Assembly: GCF_029264495.1 (NCBI RefSeq)
Contig: NZ_JARIBH010000067.1
Span: 1-64,000, forward strand
Source of the DNA: Peptacetobacter sp.
Lineage (GTDB): Bacteria > Bacillota > Clostridia > Peptostreptococcales > Peptostreptococcaceae
Direction: 5' to 3'
Length of the DNA: 64,000 nt
The notes under the pieces were generated by a model. The model saw only the letters and a program-made list of their open reading frames with translations. It was not told where the DNA came from and did not search any database. A program made the translations under genes and the position numbers. This document shows, in pieces, positions 41,686 to 51,959 of the stretch; positions within the stretch are counted from its first letter, which is position 1; each line of letters opens with the position of its first letter.

Positions 41686-42211
41686 TATATCACCGTTTTT
41701 CTTTACCATTTTATTATTTGTCCTTTTTAATCTATATTAATTTTGTTTATTAATTATTATTTATACATCTAAATCGCGTTTAATATCTGTTTCTATATAT
41801 ATTTAGATGATTTAATCTATATAAACAATTGTTATATTACCCTATAACATATTTGATAGTTTATAACGAATCCATTTTCGGATCCACTTGCTTTAACCTT
41901 TAATTTTAAAATCCTTTTGCAAATTATTTTAGTTCTATTTTATAAATAATGTTTTACTACTTTTCCCAGAGGTTTTTATTTTTTAGAATAAAGTTTCAAA
42001 TTGCTTTTGCTTTTTAGAGAATAGATTCTTATATCAGTATTTTACTTTTAATTTATATTGTAAATAATTTAAAATTTATAATACTAATATATTCGTTATA
42101 TTTTCATTGGACTCACCACTTTCTATCTATATTTTTGGATTCTATCCAAATATTGTGTCTAGCTTTTTATTATTAATAAGTTAGGTTTTAAAAGCTTTTT
42201 TCTTTTTCTTT
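41628..42211 (-). ncRNA. Candidate ~585-nt noncoding RNA, family unknown
   Basis: Own consensus promoter and terminator; perfect inverted repeats at 41766-41809, 41830-41849, 42134-42150; no substantial ORF on either strand. Confidence 0.55.
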
Positions 42212-42217
42212 AATTGA

Positions 42218-42246
42218 ATTATATCACCCTAAATGAAGGATGTCAA
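42218..42246 (-). promoter_or_regulatory. Perfect consensus sigma-A promoter (TTGACA-17-TATAAT)
   Basis: -35 at 42246-42241, -10 at 42223-42218, A-rich upstream tract. Confidence 0.8.
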
Positions 42247-42304
42247 TTATTTTTCAGAATATTTTTTTAATTCTTTCTTTTTTAATTTTTTTATTATTTT
42301 TCCA

Positions 42305-42345
42305 TAAAAAAAGCAAGATATTTAATAATAATACCTTGCTTTTTG
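42305..42345 (-). terminator. Terminator of upstream BMP-family lipoprotein gene
   Basis: AAAAAGCAAGgtattattattaaatatCTTGCTTTTTTT on minus strand. Confidence 0.85.
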
Positions 42346-42399
42346 CCACATAATTTTTTTTATATATATTTTTTTAAAATATATTTAAACTTTTATAGT

Positions 42400-43422
42400 T
42401 TAATTTTGATTTGAATATTCTTCTTTAAGTGCTTTACTTAGAGAGCTTAATACATCTGGTGGAACTGTATTTTCAGTGGATGGAGATAATGCTATTGCTT
42501 TTTCTGCTACTCCATATTTTATATTTTGACCACCTTTAAAATCATTTCCTCCATCATATACCATTGAACAAAGATTATAAACTGCTTTTGAATAGCTTTT
42601 TGTTATTGAGGCGATTACTTTATCTTTGTTATAATGATACTGATCTTTATTTATCGCTATAACCTTTGAATAATTACTATTTACAGAATCTATTGCAATT
42701 TTTGAATCATCTTCTGTTGGTGAGAATACAATATCTGCACCATAATATTCTGAATCTACAATTGCATTTTTGGCATCTTCTTTGGAATCATATATATTTA
42801 TATTTCTAACTATAATTTCTGGACTTTTATCATTTGATTTTTTTATCCCTTTTTCAAAACCTCTTCTATATAGTTTTTCACTACTTCCAGATATTCCACC
42901 TATATATGCTACTTTATTTTTTGAAGTCATTTTCCCTGCTATAAAGCCTGCTATAAAACCAGATCTTTCATCATCAAATGTTATAGTAGCTAAATTTTTA
43001 GGGATTTTTCCTTCAACAGTTCCATCAATTATAGCGAAATCTTGATTCGGATATTTTTCAGCATAAGCATTTATTATTTTTTCAAATCTAGGTCCAGCAC
43101 CTATTATCAATGATGTTTTACCACCTTTGATAAGTACATCTATATTACTTTTTATATCATCTGTTCCTGAACACTTTATAATTCTACCGTCTATTCCTAG
43201 TTCAGATTCAGCCTCTGATAGTCCTTCTCTAGCTGATGAAATAAGTGTTTCTCCAGCTTCACCTTCTGTATCCGTCAATAGAGTTACATTTACTGTATCT
43301 GATACTATTTCTTCTTTTTCTTTACTTTTATCAAATAATCCACATCCAACAAGACTAGTTCCAATTATAATAGCAGAAATAGATGAAATTATAACTTTTC
43401 CTAATCTCATCTTATCCTCCAT
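42400..43422 (-). CDS. BMP/PnrA-family substrate-binding lipoprotein
   Basis: 340 aa; lipobox SLVGCG, FIAGFIAGKMTSKNKVAYIGG, GADIVFSPTEDD. Confidence 0.82.
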   Translation of the reverse strand: MEDKMRLGKVIISSISAIIIGTSLVGCGLFDKSKEKEEIVSDTVNVTLLTDTEGEAGETLISSAREGLSEAESELGIDGRIIKCSGTDDIKSNIDVLIKGGKTSLIIGAGPRFEKIINAYAEKYPNQDFAIIDGTVEGKIPKNLATITFDDERSGFIAGFIAGKMTSKNKVAYIGGISGSSEKLYRRGFEKGIKKSNDKSPEIIVRNINIYDSKEDAKNAIVDSEYYGADIVFSPTEDDSKIAIDSVNSNYSKVIAINKDQYHYNKDKVIASITKSYSKAVYNLCSMVYDGGNDFKGGQNIKYGVAEKAIALSPSTENTVPPDVLSSLSKALKEEYSNQN

Positions 43423-43430
43423 AAAATAAT

Positions 43431-44276
43431 TTATTTTTTAAGACAAATTAATCCCATAGCTCCTGGACCTGAATGTGTTCCTATTCCTGTCCCTATTTGG
43501 AATAGTTCAACTTTGTCTGGATTAAGATTTTCTTTTATACTATTGACAAACTTATCTATTTCTTTTTTATCATTATCTGTATATCCTACATAAACAGTTT
43601 GTCCTGATAAATCTTTACATTCACTTTTTGCAAGTTCAACCATTTTAGATATTAAATTCTTCTTACCTCTAACTTGAGATAATTGTGATACTAAACCATC
43701 TTTTACATATAATATTGGTTTTATATTTAATATATTACCTATAGCTGCTTTTGTAGATGAAATTCTTCCGCCTTTTTGTAAATATTCAAGTGTATCTGCA
43801 CAGAACATAACAAAAACTTTTTCTTTCATTTCTTCAAGTGAATTTAGTATTTCATCAATATTTTTTCCTTCATCTCTAAGTTTTACAGCTTCTACAACAA
43901 ATCTACCTATACCATAGCAAACTTGTTGTGAATCAAATACTCTTATATCTCCATCTATGTCATTTTTAGCCATAACAGCACTTTGGTAAGTACCTGTAGC
44001 TGTTGATGATGCAGCTATATATAGTATGCTTGTTTCTTCATCAATGTATTTTTCAAAAACTTCTTTAAATTGTGCATATGTAACTTGAGATGTTTTTGGA
44101 TATACATTTTCTTCTTTTAATTTTTTATAAAAATCATCTTTTGAAATATCTATTCCATCTTTATACTCTTTGTCTTCTATTATAACTGTCAAAGGTATCA
44201 TTTCTATATCATTTTTTTTAGCCATATCTATATCTATATCAGAAAGACTATCGCATATTATCTTTATTTTTTTCAT
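43431..44276 (-). CDS. DegV-family fatty-acid-binding protein
   Basis: CDSLSDI, SSTATGTYQSA, CADTLEYLQKGGRISSTKA. Confidence 0.92.
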   Translation of the reverse strand: MKKIKIICDSLSDIDIDMAKKNDIEMIPLTVIIEDKEYKDGIDISKDDFYKKLKEENVYPKTSQVTYAQFKEVFEKYIDEETSILYIAASSTATGTYQSAVMAKNDIDGDIRVFDSQQVCYGIGRFVVEAVKLRDEGKNIDEILNSLEEMKEKVFVMFCADTLEYLQKGGRISSTKAAIGNILNIKPILYVKDGLVSQLSQVRGKKNLISKMVELAKSECKDLSGQTVYVGYTDNDKKEIDKFVNSIKENLNPDKVELFQIGTGIGTHSGPGAMGLICLKK

Positions 44277-44293
44277 ATATTTTCTCCTTTTAT

Positions 44294-44764
44294 TTATCTC
44301 ATTCCAGGGTAATCAAGCTGTCTCATAGCCTCATAAGTCATAACAGCAACAGCATTTGAAAGATTTAAACATCTAGCTCTTTCTAAATCGAGCATAGGTA
44401 TTCTTGCACAATCTTCTATATGTCTTTCTATTATTTCTTTTGATAAACCTTTTGTTTCACTTCCAAAAACAAGAAAACATCCATCTTTATACTCTACATC
44501 CGTATGTGTTCTTTTTACTTTACTTGTTCCTAACACATACTGTGCATCTGGATATTTTTCTTCTAGTTCTTCAAAATTTTCATATATTTTAACATCAGCT
44601 ATATCCCAATAATCTAAACCACATCTTTTTAAATGTTTATCTGTAAGTTCAAATCCTAATGGTTTTATAAGGTGAAGTTTTGCACCTGTAACTGCACATG
44701 TTCTTATTATATTCCCTGTATTGTGTGGTATTTCAGGTTCTACTAAAACTATATTAATCGCCAT
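44294..44764 (-). CDS. trmL: tRNA (cytidine(34)-2'-O)-methyltransferase (SPOUT)
   Basis: LVEPEIPHNTGNIIRTCAVTGAKLHLIKPLGF, RCLNLSNAVAV. Confidence 0.94.
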   Translation of the reverse strand: MAINIVLVEPEIPHNTGNIIRTCAVTGAKLHLIKPLGFELTDKHLKRCGLDYWDIADVKIYENFEELEEKYPDAQYVLGTSKVKRTHTDVEYKDGCFLVFGSETKGLSKEIIERHIEDCARIPMLDLERARCLNLSNAVAVMTYEAMRQLDYPGMR

Positions 44765-44846
44765 GTTTTATTCCTCCTAATTATAACTTTTTTAATTCAA
44801 TTATTTAAAATAATATTATATCCAATTTAAAACTATTCTCAATGTT

Positions 44847-45488
44847 TTATTTTACTATCTCTAAAAAATAATTACAATGCTTTTTTATCGGGCAGACGGT
44901 ACATTCTGGTTTTCTAGCCTTACATATTCTTCTTCCTAAAAATATAAATAAGTGGTGTGCTTTTGACCATCTTTCTTTAGGAAGAACTTCCATAAGTGCA
45001 AATTCAGTTTTTTCTGGTGTTTGAGTATGTACTATACCTATTCTATTTACAATTCTAAACACATGTGTATCTACTGGTATAGCTGGATGTCCAAATGCAT
45101 TACTAAGAACTACACCTGCAGTTTTTCTTCCCACTCCAGGAAATTTGATTAACTCTTCTAAAGAATCTGGTACTTCTGAATTATAATTCTCATAAAGTAT
45201 CTCCGATGTCATTTTTATTTTTTTAGCTTTACTTTTGTAAAGTCCACAGCTCTTTATCATTTCACCAATTTCTTCTTCTGTAAGATTTGCAAATTGCTTT
45301 GGAGTGTTGCAAACTTTGAACATTTCATCTGTCACTTTATTTACTCTAATATCCGTACATTGAGCTGACAGTATTGTTGCAACCAATAACTCAAATGGTG
45401 TTTTATAATTTAATTCACATTCTGCATTTGGAAATTCTATTTCCAATAAATCTAGAATTTCATTTATTTCTTTTGAACTTTTTGACAT
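44847..45488 (-). CDS. nth: Endonuclease III
   Basis: SAQCTDIRVN, LIKFPGVGRKTAGVVL, CxxxxxxCxxCxxxxxC iron-sulfur motif. Confidence 0.95.
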   Translation of the reverse strand: MSKSSKEINEILDLLEIEFPNAECELNYKTPFELLVATILSAQCTDIRVNKVTDEMFKVCNTPKQFANLTEEEIGEMIKSCGLYKSKAKKIKMTSEILYENYNSEVPDSLEELIKFPGVGRKTAGVVLSNAFGHPAIPVDTHVFRIVNRIGIVHTQTPEKTEFALMEVLPKERWSKAHHLFIFLGRRICKARKPECTVCPIKKHCNYFLEIVK

Positions 45489-46414
45489 TAATCTTTTTCC
45501 TCCATAATTTCAAGATTTCTTTTTATAATTCCTTTTCCTCTCCAAGAAAATGCTCTATCAAAATATTTTCGTTTAAATTCTCTATTAGATATTTGATTTA
45601 TCTCGTCTATGTTCAAATTTTTTATTATATTATTTTTAAACTCTTCAATATTCGTATATTCTATATTCTTATTGTGAGGGCATACTTTTTGACATATATC
45701 ACAACCAAATATAATTTTATTTTTTTTCATAACATTTTTTTCTATTTCTGTTAATTCCCCTTTTTTTTGTGTTATATAAGAAAGACATTTTTTTGCATTC
45801 ATATTATAATTATCTAAAAGTGCATTTCCTGGGCAATTTTTTATACATTTTTTACATTTTAGACAAGTTTTATTTATAGGTTCATCTTTTTCTATATCTA
45901 AATTTGTTACAATATAACCTATAAATACATAAGAACCATATTTTTCCGTTATTATACTTCCATTTAACCCAAAAAATCCTATCCCTGATAGATATGCTAA
46001 GTGCCTATCAACTAAAGGTCCATTATCTACAAATATTTCTGTTTTTAAGTTTTCCTTTTTAGTAAATTTTTCTTTAATTTTTGAACATATATTTTCCATT
46101 ATACCCCTAACAACTATATGATAATCGTATCCTCTGCAATAACAAGATAAGTTTGAATTTTCTATTTCTCCTATATAATATGGAAAAGCTGCAACAATTA
46201 GAGATTTAGCATCTTCCATTATTAAAGTTGCATCCAATCTTTTTTCTATATCCTTCTCTTCCATTCCACTTAGAAATCCATCTTCTTCTCTTTTTTTTAG
46301 TATTTTTTTTAGATTTTCATCAAATTTTACTGGTGCTATCCCACAATATTCTATTCCATAATCTTTAAAAATATCTTTTATAATTTCATTATTTGATTTT
46401 TTTTTATTTGACAA
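45488..46414 (-). CDS. queG: Epoxyqueuosine reductase-like
   Basis: CLKCKKCIKNCPGNAL and CDICQKVCPHN ferredoxin motifs; VDNGPLVDRHLAYLSGIGFFG. Confidence 0.88.
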   Translation of the reverse strand: MSNKKKSNNEIIKDIFKDYGIEYCGIAPVKFDENLKKILKKREEDGFLSGMEEKDIEKRLDATLIMEDAKSLIVAAFPYYIGEIENSNLSCYCRGYDYHIVVRGIMENICSKIKEKFTKKENLKTEIFVDNGPLVDRHLAYLSGIGFFGLNGSIITEKYGSYVFIGYIVTNLDIEKDEPINKTCLKCKKCIKNCPGNALLDNYNMNAKKCLSYITQKKGELTEIEKNVMKKNKIIFGCDICQKVCPHNKNIEYTNIEEFKNNIIKNLNIDEINQISNREFKRKYFDRAFSWRGKGIIKRNLEIMEEKD

Positions 46415-46524
46415 AATGCTCCTCCTTTTATTATTTCAGAAACATTCAATTTGATTTAACAACATTAAAAAAGTATAATGTTATTATTAATATGATAACA
46501 TAATTTAAATAAAGGTGGTAAGTT

Positions 46525-46971
46525 ATGATAAAACTAGTAATACCAGGAAGGCCTATTAGCAAGTCTAATTTTAAGTTGCACAATATAAATGGTCAGGCTT
46601 GGATGCCTTCAAAAGGTAAATATTCAAAATATCTCGCTTATGAGAATATGATTGCAGGATATGTAAATCAACAGTATTTTGGCGAACAAATAGAAGAAAA
46701 TTTAATAACTGTCTTAAAACTATATTTCCCAAATAAAAAAATGGGTGATTTACATAATTATCCTAAAAGTATTTGTGATGGACTTGAAAAAAGCGGAATT
46801 ATAAAAAATGATAAACAGTTAAAACCCGTTATGCTTTTTGATTTTATAGATAAAGAAAACCCCCGTGTTGAAATAGAATTATATCCTGTATCTGAGTATT
46901 CTATAGAGTATAATATTTTTAAAAATAATCCTATAAATAACTCAGATAAAAAAACTAAAAATAATAAGTAA
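46525..46971 (+). CDS. RusA-like Holliday-junction resolvase family protein
   Basis: MGDLHNYPKSICDGLEKSGIIKNDKQL...ENPRVEIELYP resembles RusA-type DxxNxxKxxxDxL...xDDxQ. Confidence 0.65.
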   Translation: MIKLVIPGRPISKSNFKLHNINGQAWMPSKGKYSKYLAYENMIAGYVNQQYFGEQIEENLITVLKLYFPNKKMGDLHNYPKSICDGLEKSGIIKNDKQLKPVMLFDFIDKENPRVEIELYPVSEYSIEYNIFKNNPINNSDKKTKNNK

Positions 46972-46978
46972 TAAAATA

Positions 46979-47007
46979 AAACAGTATTTCTACTGTTTTA
47001 TTTTATA
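46979..47007. terminator. Terminator-like hairpin
   Basis: AAACAGTAtttcTACTGTTTTATTTT. Confidence 0.75.
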
Positions 47008-47032
47008 TCAATATTTTTTAATTTTTAATAAT

Positions 47033-47890
47033 TTATATATTATTTTTTATCATCTCTATTTCTCTAGCATGACCATCTTCATCATAAGGTGTTTCTAAGA
47101 AAAATGGTATTTCTTTTAATTTGGGGTGATTTACAATTTCTAAAATAGCTTTCATTCCTATTTCTCCTTCACCTATTCCCGCATGTCTATCTTTATTATT
47201 ATTAAAAGGCATCATACTATCATTTAAGTGTATAGTTTTTAGCCTTTCAAGACCTATTATCCTATCAAATTCCTCTAGTACACCATCTAAGTCATTTACT
47301 ATATCATATCCTGCTGAAAATACATGGCATGTATCCATACACACACCAATTTTTTCATTATGTTCTACACCGTCTATTATAGCTTTTATTTCTTCAAAAT
47401 TTCTTCCTATTTCAGTTCCTTTTCCAGACATTGTTTCAAGTAGTACTGTTATATTTTCTTCTCCTGTTATAGCTTGATTAAGTCCATCTACTATTTTTTT
47501 TATTCCTGTTTCTACTCCACTTCCTACATGACTTCCTGGATGAAAACAAATATACTCTACACCTATTGAATCCATTCTTTTAATATCTTCTTTTATTATT
47601 TTTTTTGCAAAATCATATGTATCATCATTTGCTGCTGCTAAATTCATAGTATATGGTGCATGAGCTAATAACTTCCCAAAGTTATTTTCTTTTCTTATAT
47701 CTTGGAATGCCTTTAAATCCTTTTCGTTAAATTCTTTTGCATTTCCTCCTCTTGGGTTTCTACTGAAAAACTGAAATGTATTAGCTCCCATATCTACTGT
47801 AATTTGAGCTGCTTTTTTAAATCCCTTTGCAATCGAAACATGAGCTCCTATTGTAAACATAAATAACCTCCATTTTATATTGTTTTGCAT
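47033..47890 (-). CDS. nfo: Endonuclease IV
   Basis: [45 protein letters not shown]. Confidence 0.94.
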   Translation of the reverse strand: MQNNIKWRLFMFTIGAHVSIAKGFKKAAQITVDMGANTFQFFSRNPRGGNAKEFNEKDLKAFQDIRKENNFGKLLAHAPYTMNLAAANDDTYDFAKKIIKEDIKRMDSIGVEYICFHPGSHVGSGVETGIKKIVDGLNQAITGEENITVLLETMSGKGTEIGRNFEEIKAIIDGVEHNEKIGVCMDTCHVFSAGYDIVNDLDGVLEEFDRIIGLERLKTIHLNDSMMPFNNNKDRHAGIGEGEIGMKAILEIVNHPKLKEIPFFLETPYDEDGHAREIEMIKNNI

Positions 47891-47929
47891 AAAAAAAGAG
47901 GATTTAATATATCCTCTTTTTTATATCTA

Positions 47930-48514
47930 TTATTTTTCTGGTATTGAAACAAATGCTACTTCGTAACATTCTCTATCAGATGATCTATTTTCTCTTGTTG
48001 ATATTTCGTTTAATTTTTTATAAAGAGTTTCTCTAAGTTCTATAGCCTCTTCTTTTGTTAGCTCGACATTGTGGAAATCTTCTATATTTGAATTGTTTAA
48101 CTTACCAGCTTCAGCTGCATTGAAAAACGCTTCACTTACATCTTCAAATTTTGTAACATAAAAATCATCATCTTTGTCTTCATTTTCTCTTTCTAAAGAA
48201 AAATTAAACACATTTTTACCTATCTCTATACATTTTGCTGTTGGATAGTAATATTTTTCAACTATTCCAGACTTTATTTTTTCCTCTACTAAATCTAATA
48301 TACCTACTTTATAAAGCATTTTTATATGATAGTTTATTTTAGCATGAGGTTCTTCCAAAATTTCTGATAGCTGTTTTGCAGATAGCGGAGAATTTTTAAA
48401 TTGGTTTAATATTTCTATTCTCTTTGGATGTGCTACTGCTTTTATGCATTCTAAATCTCTTAAAACCATTACCTCTTTCATTATTCTCTCTCCTAAAATT
48501 ATAATATAAATCAT
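47930..48514 (-). CDS. ArsR-like winged-helix transcriptional regulator
   Basis: LECIKAVAHPKRIEILNQFKNSPLSAKQLSEILEEPHAKINYHIKML; start probably ATG 48481 after aggagag. Confidence 0.8.
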   Translation of the reverse strand: MIYIIILGERIMKEVMVLRDLECIKAVAHPKRIEILNQFKNSPLSAKQLSEILEEPHAKINYHIKMLYKVGILDLVEEKIKSGIVEKYYYPTAKCIEIGKNVFNFSLERENEDKDDDFYVTKFEDVSEAFFNAAEAGKLNNSNIEDFHNVELTKEEAIELRETLYKKLNEISTRENRSSDRECYEVAFVSIPEK

Positions 48515-48737
48515 TTAACTTAATTATAGCTTAACAAGAGTTAGCTTGTCAAAAAAATTATTATGTTATTAAATTTTTTGATAATTTAATTTTTCTTTAT
48601 TTATATTCTTTTTTATATAACATTTCATATTAAAATTATTTAACTATAAATCCATTAATATAATTATTGTATTTGATTCTAACTATGAATTATTTAAAAT
48701 ATTTTTTATTAATAGTTTAAATTATAATTTTAATAGA

Positions 48738-50399
48738 TTAAACTATTTTACTTCCACCTATAAATTCTCTAATAATTGATGTCGATGGAATATCAGAAGT
48801 ATCTTCAATATTTGCAAAATACTGCATAAAACTTAAAATTCTAGCAGCTTCTAAGTACTCCTTACTTTCAATGTTCACTTCTTTTAATAGTGGATCCACA
48901 AATTTTTTTAGTACTGATAATTCATATACACAAGCTGAATTAAACATTACATCTGCTTCTTCTTGATAAGGGAAAATATTCTCTCTTTCTCCTTCTCTTA
49001 CATTTTTCCAACTTTTTATTGTTTCCTCAGCACTATAACCTCTAAAATTAAAATCTCTGACTATTCTTCTAACCAATCTTAAATCAGTTGTCGGTATTCT
49101 ATTATGTGAATCAAGATTTATTTGAGTAAGTGCACTTATATATATTCTAAATTTTTTTTCATTATCTATATGCTTTGTCAGCTCTGGATTAAGCCCATGT
49201 ATTCCCTCAATTATTATTGATTCATTTTCTTTTATAGATAATTTTTCACCTGTGAAAATTCTTTTTCCTGTTTTAAAATCGTATTTTATTTTTTCTATTT
49301 CTCCACCATTTAATAAAATATTCATATCTTCATTAAATTTCTCAACATCTATAGCTTTTATCGACTCATAATCATATGATCCATCTTCTTTTTTAGGAGT
49401 ATGCTCTCTTTCAATAAAATAATCATCTAGTGAAATAGCTCTTGATTTTACTCCACTTACCTTCATTTGAATTGAAAGTCTATGTGCAAAACTAGTTTTA
49501 CCAGATGAGGATGGAGCAGCTATTAATATAACCTTACTTCCTCTTTCTTTTATCATATCTGCTATTTGTGAAATCTTTTTTTCATGAAGTGCTTCTACAA
49601 TTCTTATAACTTCACCATAATTTCCCTGTTCTATAATCCTATTCAAATCTATAACATTCATTACACCTAGTTTAGTAGCCCACTCTTCTGATTCATCATA
49701 TATATTGGATAATTTAGGTTGGTCTACAAATTTTTCAGGAACCGAAGCATCTTCAGAAGATGGCCCCATCAATACTACACCTTTCTTATATTTTACAATA
49801 TCAAATACATCTGTATATTTAGTTGAAGGAGGCATCATTCCATAAAAATGATCTATATATCCTTCACATTCATATATTTTTGCTTTATCTTCATCTTTTT
49901 TTTCAATTAATTCTGCTTTATCAATTCTTCCAAGTATTCTAAAGATTTGACCTATTTCCATTTTATTTATTTCTACTTTTTTTATAGGACAATCTGCAGA
50001 TATTATATTTCTCATTTTAGACTTTATATTTTCGATATCTTTATCTGTTAATTCTCTTCCTATATCTATTGTATAGTACATTCCATTTGACAAAGAATGT
50101 TCTACAGTAACTTTAGCTTTTTCAAATAATTTTCTACAAGCTGTTATAAAAACAAAAGAAAGTCCTCTAAAATATACTCTTGCACCATCTTCATTGTAAA
50201 AGTCTAAAAGTTCTATTTCTTCTCCGTTGTAAACCTTTTCATACAAATCGCAAAGTTTATTTCCTTTTAATGCAGCTGTTACAACACCATCGTGATTTTT
50301 ACTTAATCTATCTGCAATATCAGATAAAAAAATAAAATCTTCATTTTTATTTTCAAATACTTCAATTTTATTATCAACTTTAATCTCTATTACTCCCAT
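48738..50399 (-). CDS. Nucleoside (uridine) kinase-like protein with N-terminal TGS/ThrRS-like region
   Basis: 553 aa; IAAPSSSGKTSFAHRL P-loop, LDDYFIEREHTP, EGIHGLNPELT. Confidence 0.88.
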   Translation of the reverse strand: MGVIEIKVDNKIEVFENKNEDFIFLSDIADRLSKNHDGVVTAALKGNKLCDLYEKVYNGEEIELLDFYNEDGARVYFRGLSFVFITACRKLFEKAKVTVEHSLSNGMYYTIDIGRELTDKDIENIKSKMRNIISADCPIKKVEINKMEIGQIFRILGRIDKAELIEKKDEDKAKIYECEGYIDHFYGMMPPSTKYTDVFDIVKYKKGVVLMGPSSEDASVPEKFVDQPKLSNIYDESEEWATKLGVMNVIDLNRIIEQGNYGEVIRIVEALHEKKISQIADMIKERGSKVILIAAPSSSGKTSFAHRLSIQMKVSGVKSRAISLDDYFIEREHTPKKEDGSYDYESIKAIDVEKFNEDMNILLNGGEIEKIKYDFKTGKRIFTGEKLSIKENESIIIEGIHGLNPELTKHIDNEKKFRIYISALTQINLDSHNRIPTTDLRLVRRIVRDFNFRGYSAEETIKSWKNVREGERENIFPYQEEADVMFNSACVYELSVLKKFVDPLLKEVNIESKEYLEAARILSFMQYFANIEDTSDIPSTSIIREFIGGSKIV

Positions 50400-50419
50400 T
50401 TTAAAACCTCCAACAAAGC

Positions 50420-51214
50420 TTATTTAGGTTTAAAAAAATCTTTTACATTTTTTATACTTTCTTCAATATAATCATACTTAACTTCTATTACTGCATAATC
50501 TGGATTCATATCAATAGCTTTTTTTAAATCTACCTTTTTTAAACGTCCACAAAATATACCTAGATGATTATCTTCCTCACCATTACAGTCGCTTATATGT
50601 ACAACTTTTGTCAAATCTTTTAATGAAAAATAATCATCTTTATTTAATATATAATGTCCTGTATCAAAACAAAAATATGGACTTTTATTTTTCAATCTAA
50701 TTTCTTTTGTATTTTCAAAAATATATTTAAATTCTTCTTTTGTAGTTCCTGTGTTTATAACATCTCCTTTTGTTAAGTTATAAGAATTTTCTACAGTTAC
50801 AATTGGTTTTATAGATAACTTTTCTAAATAATCATTTAATTTCAAAAAGAAATCTACACTATTTTTCATATATTTACAATTATTTTTTAGAAATCTATTC
50901 TTTATAGCATATCCCATATGAATATTAAAATATGATGGATTAAATTTTTCTAAGCTCTTACACATTTCAAAACAAAATTTAGCCCAATTTTCTCTTATAA
51001 ACTCTATATTTTCAGATGTATTTATTTCCATTGCTAAATGAATCCCTATAGACAAGCCAAGCTCCTTTATCTTATCGATAAAAGGAGCTATTTCATCTAT
51101 TTGATTAGCTGTATCTATACCTATTTCTATATGATTTATAAAATCTTTATTTTTTTCTATTATATTAAGTACTTTATCAATTTCATAATATAAACAAGCA
51201 ACACCTATTCTCAT
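50420..51214 (-). CDS. TIM-barrel sugar isomerase/AP endonuclease family 2 protein
   Basis: Xylose-isomerase-like fold signatures (FCFDTGHYILN, HISDCNG). Confidence 0.75.
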   Translation of the reverse strand: MRIGVACLYYEIDKVLNIIEKNKDFINHIEIGIDTANQIDEIAPFIDKIKELGLSIGIHLAMEINTSENIEFIRENWAKFCFEMCKSLEKFNPSYFNIHMGYAIKNRFLKNNCKYMKNSVDFFLKLNDYLEKLSIKPIVTVENSYNLTKGDVINTGTTKEEFKYIFENTKEIRLKNKSPYFCFDTGHYILNKDDYFSLKDLTKVVHISDCNGEEDNHLGIFCGRLKKVDLKKAIDMNPDYAVIEVKYDYIEESIKNVKDFFKPK

Positions 51215-51229
51215 ATTTACTTTTCCTCT

Positions 51230-51883
51230 TTAGTCTACAGAACCGAAATCAGAAACTGGTAATAATCTTAACATTACATGTCCCATAACATCTTTTTTGT
51301 CAACAAGACCAACTTCTTGACTTCTACTATCAAGACTATTTACTCTATTATCACCCATTACAAATAATTTATTTTTAGGTACAGTTATATCAATATTTCC
51401 TTCTGTAACAATTCCTTCATCTAAATAAGGTTCATAAATTTCTTTTCCATTTATTTTTACTGTTCCATTTTCTATTTGAATATGGTCTCCTTCTACACCA
51501 ATAACTCTTTTTACAAGATCTTTTCCTCTACTATCATCATGAAGAATAAAATCTACAGCTCTTCTTATTATTCCTCTTGTTTCTATTGATAAATCTGAAA
51601 ATCCATCTATTGGCATATCAGTATCAAATATTATTATTTCGCCTCTCTTAGGATTTGATACTTTATATTTCATTGTATTTATTATTAAATAATCTCTATC
51701 ATTAAGTGTAGAATACATTGATAGTCCATCTACTCTTGTAGGTCTAATAAATTGTACTGCTATGGCAGCTATTATTATAGCTGTTACCATTATACTTACC
51801 CATTCCTTTATTATCATACAATTTGTCTTTTTCTGTTCTTCTTTTTTTTGCTTATTTTTATCTATTCTTCCCAAACATTTCAT
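51230..51883 (-). CDS. lepB: Signal peptidase I
   Basis: RPTRVDGLSMYSTLNDRDYLIINT, KRVIGVEGD, FVMGDNRVNSLDSR. Confidence 0.95.
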   Translation of the reverse strand: MKCLGRIDKNKQKKEEQKKTNCMIIKEWVSIMVTAIIIAAIAVQFIRPTRVDGLSMYSTLNDRDYLIINTMKYKVSNPKRGEIIIFDTDMPIDGFSDLSIETRGIIRRAVDFILHDDSRGKDLVKRVIGVEGDHIQIENGTVKINGKEIYEPYLDEGIVTEGNIDITVPKNKLFVMGDNRVNSLDSRSQEVGLVDKKDVMGHVMLRLLPVSDFGSVD

Positions 51884-51959
51884 CTCCTATCTTAATCATC
51901 TTTCTTTTTGAAATATAACTATACTATATCACTTTTTCTTAAATTAGTCTTATATTTTT

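Noticed and set aside
41690-42210. Candidate ncRNA being tmRNA, RNase P RNA or SRP RNA
   Set aside because: No tmRNA tag reading frame or 3' CCA, no GAGGAAAGTCC-type RNase P core, no SRP GGAAGGAAGCA-like core seen on either strand.
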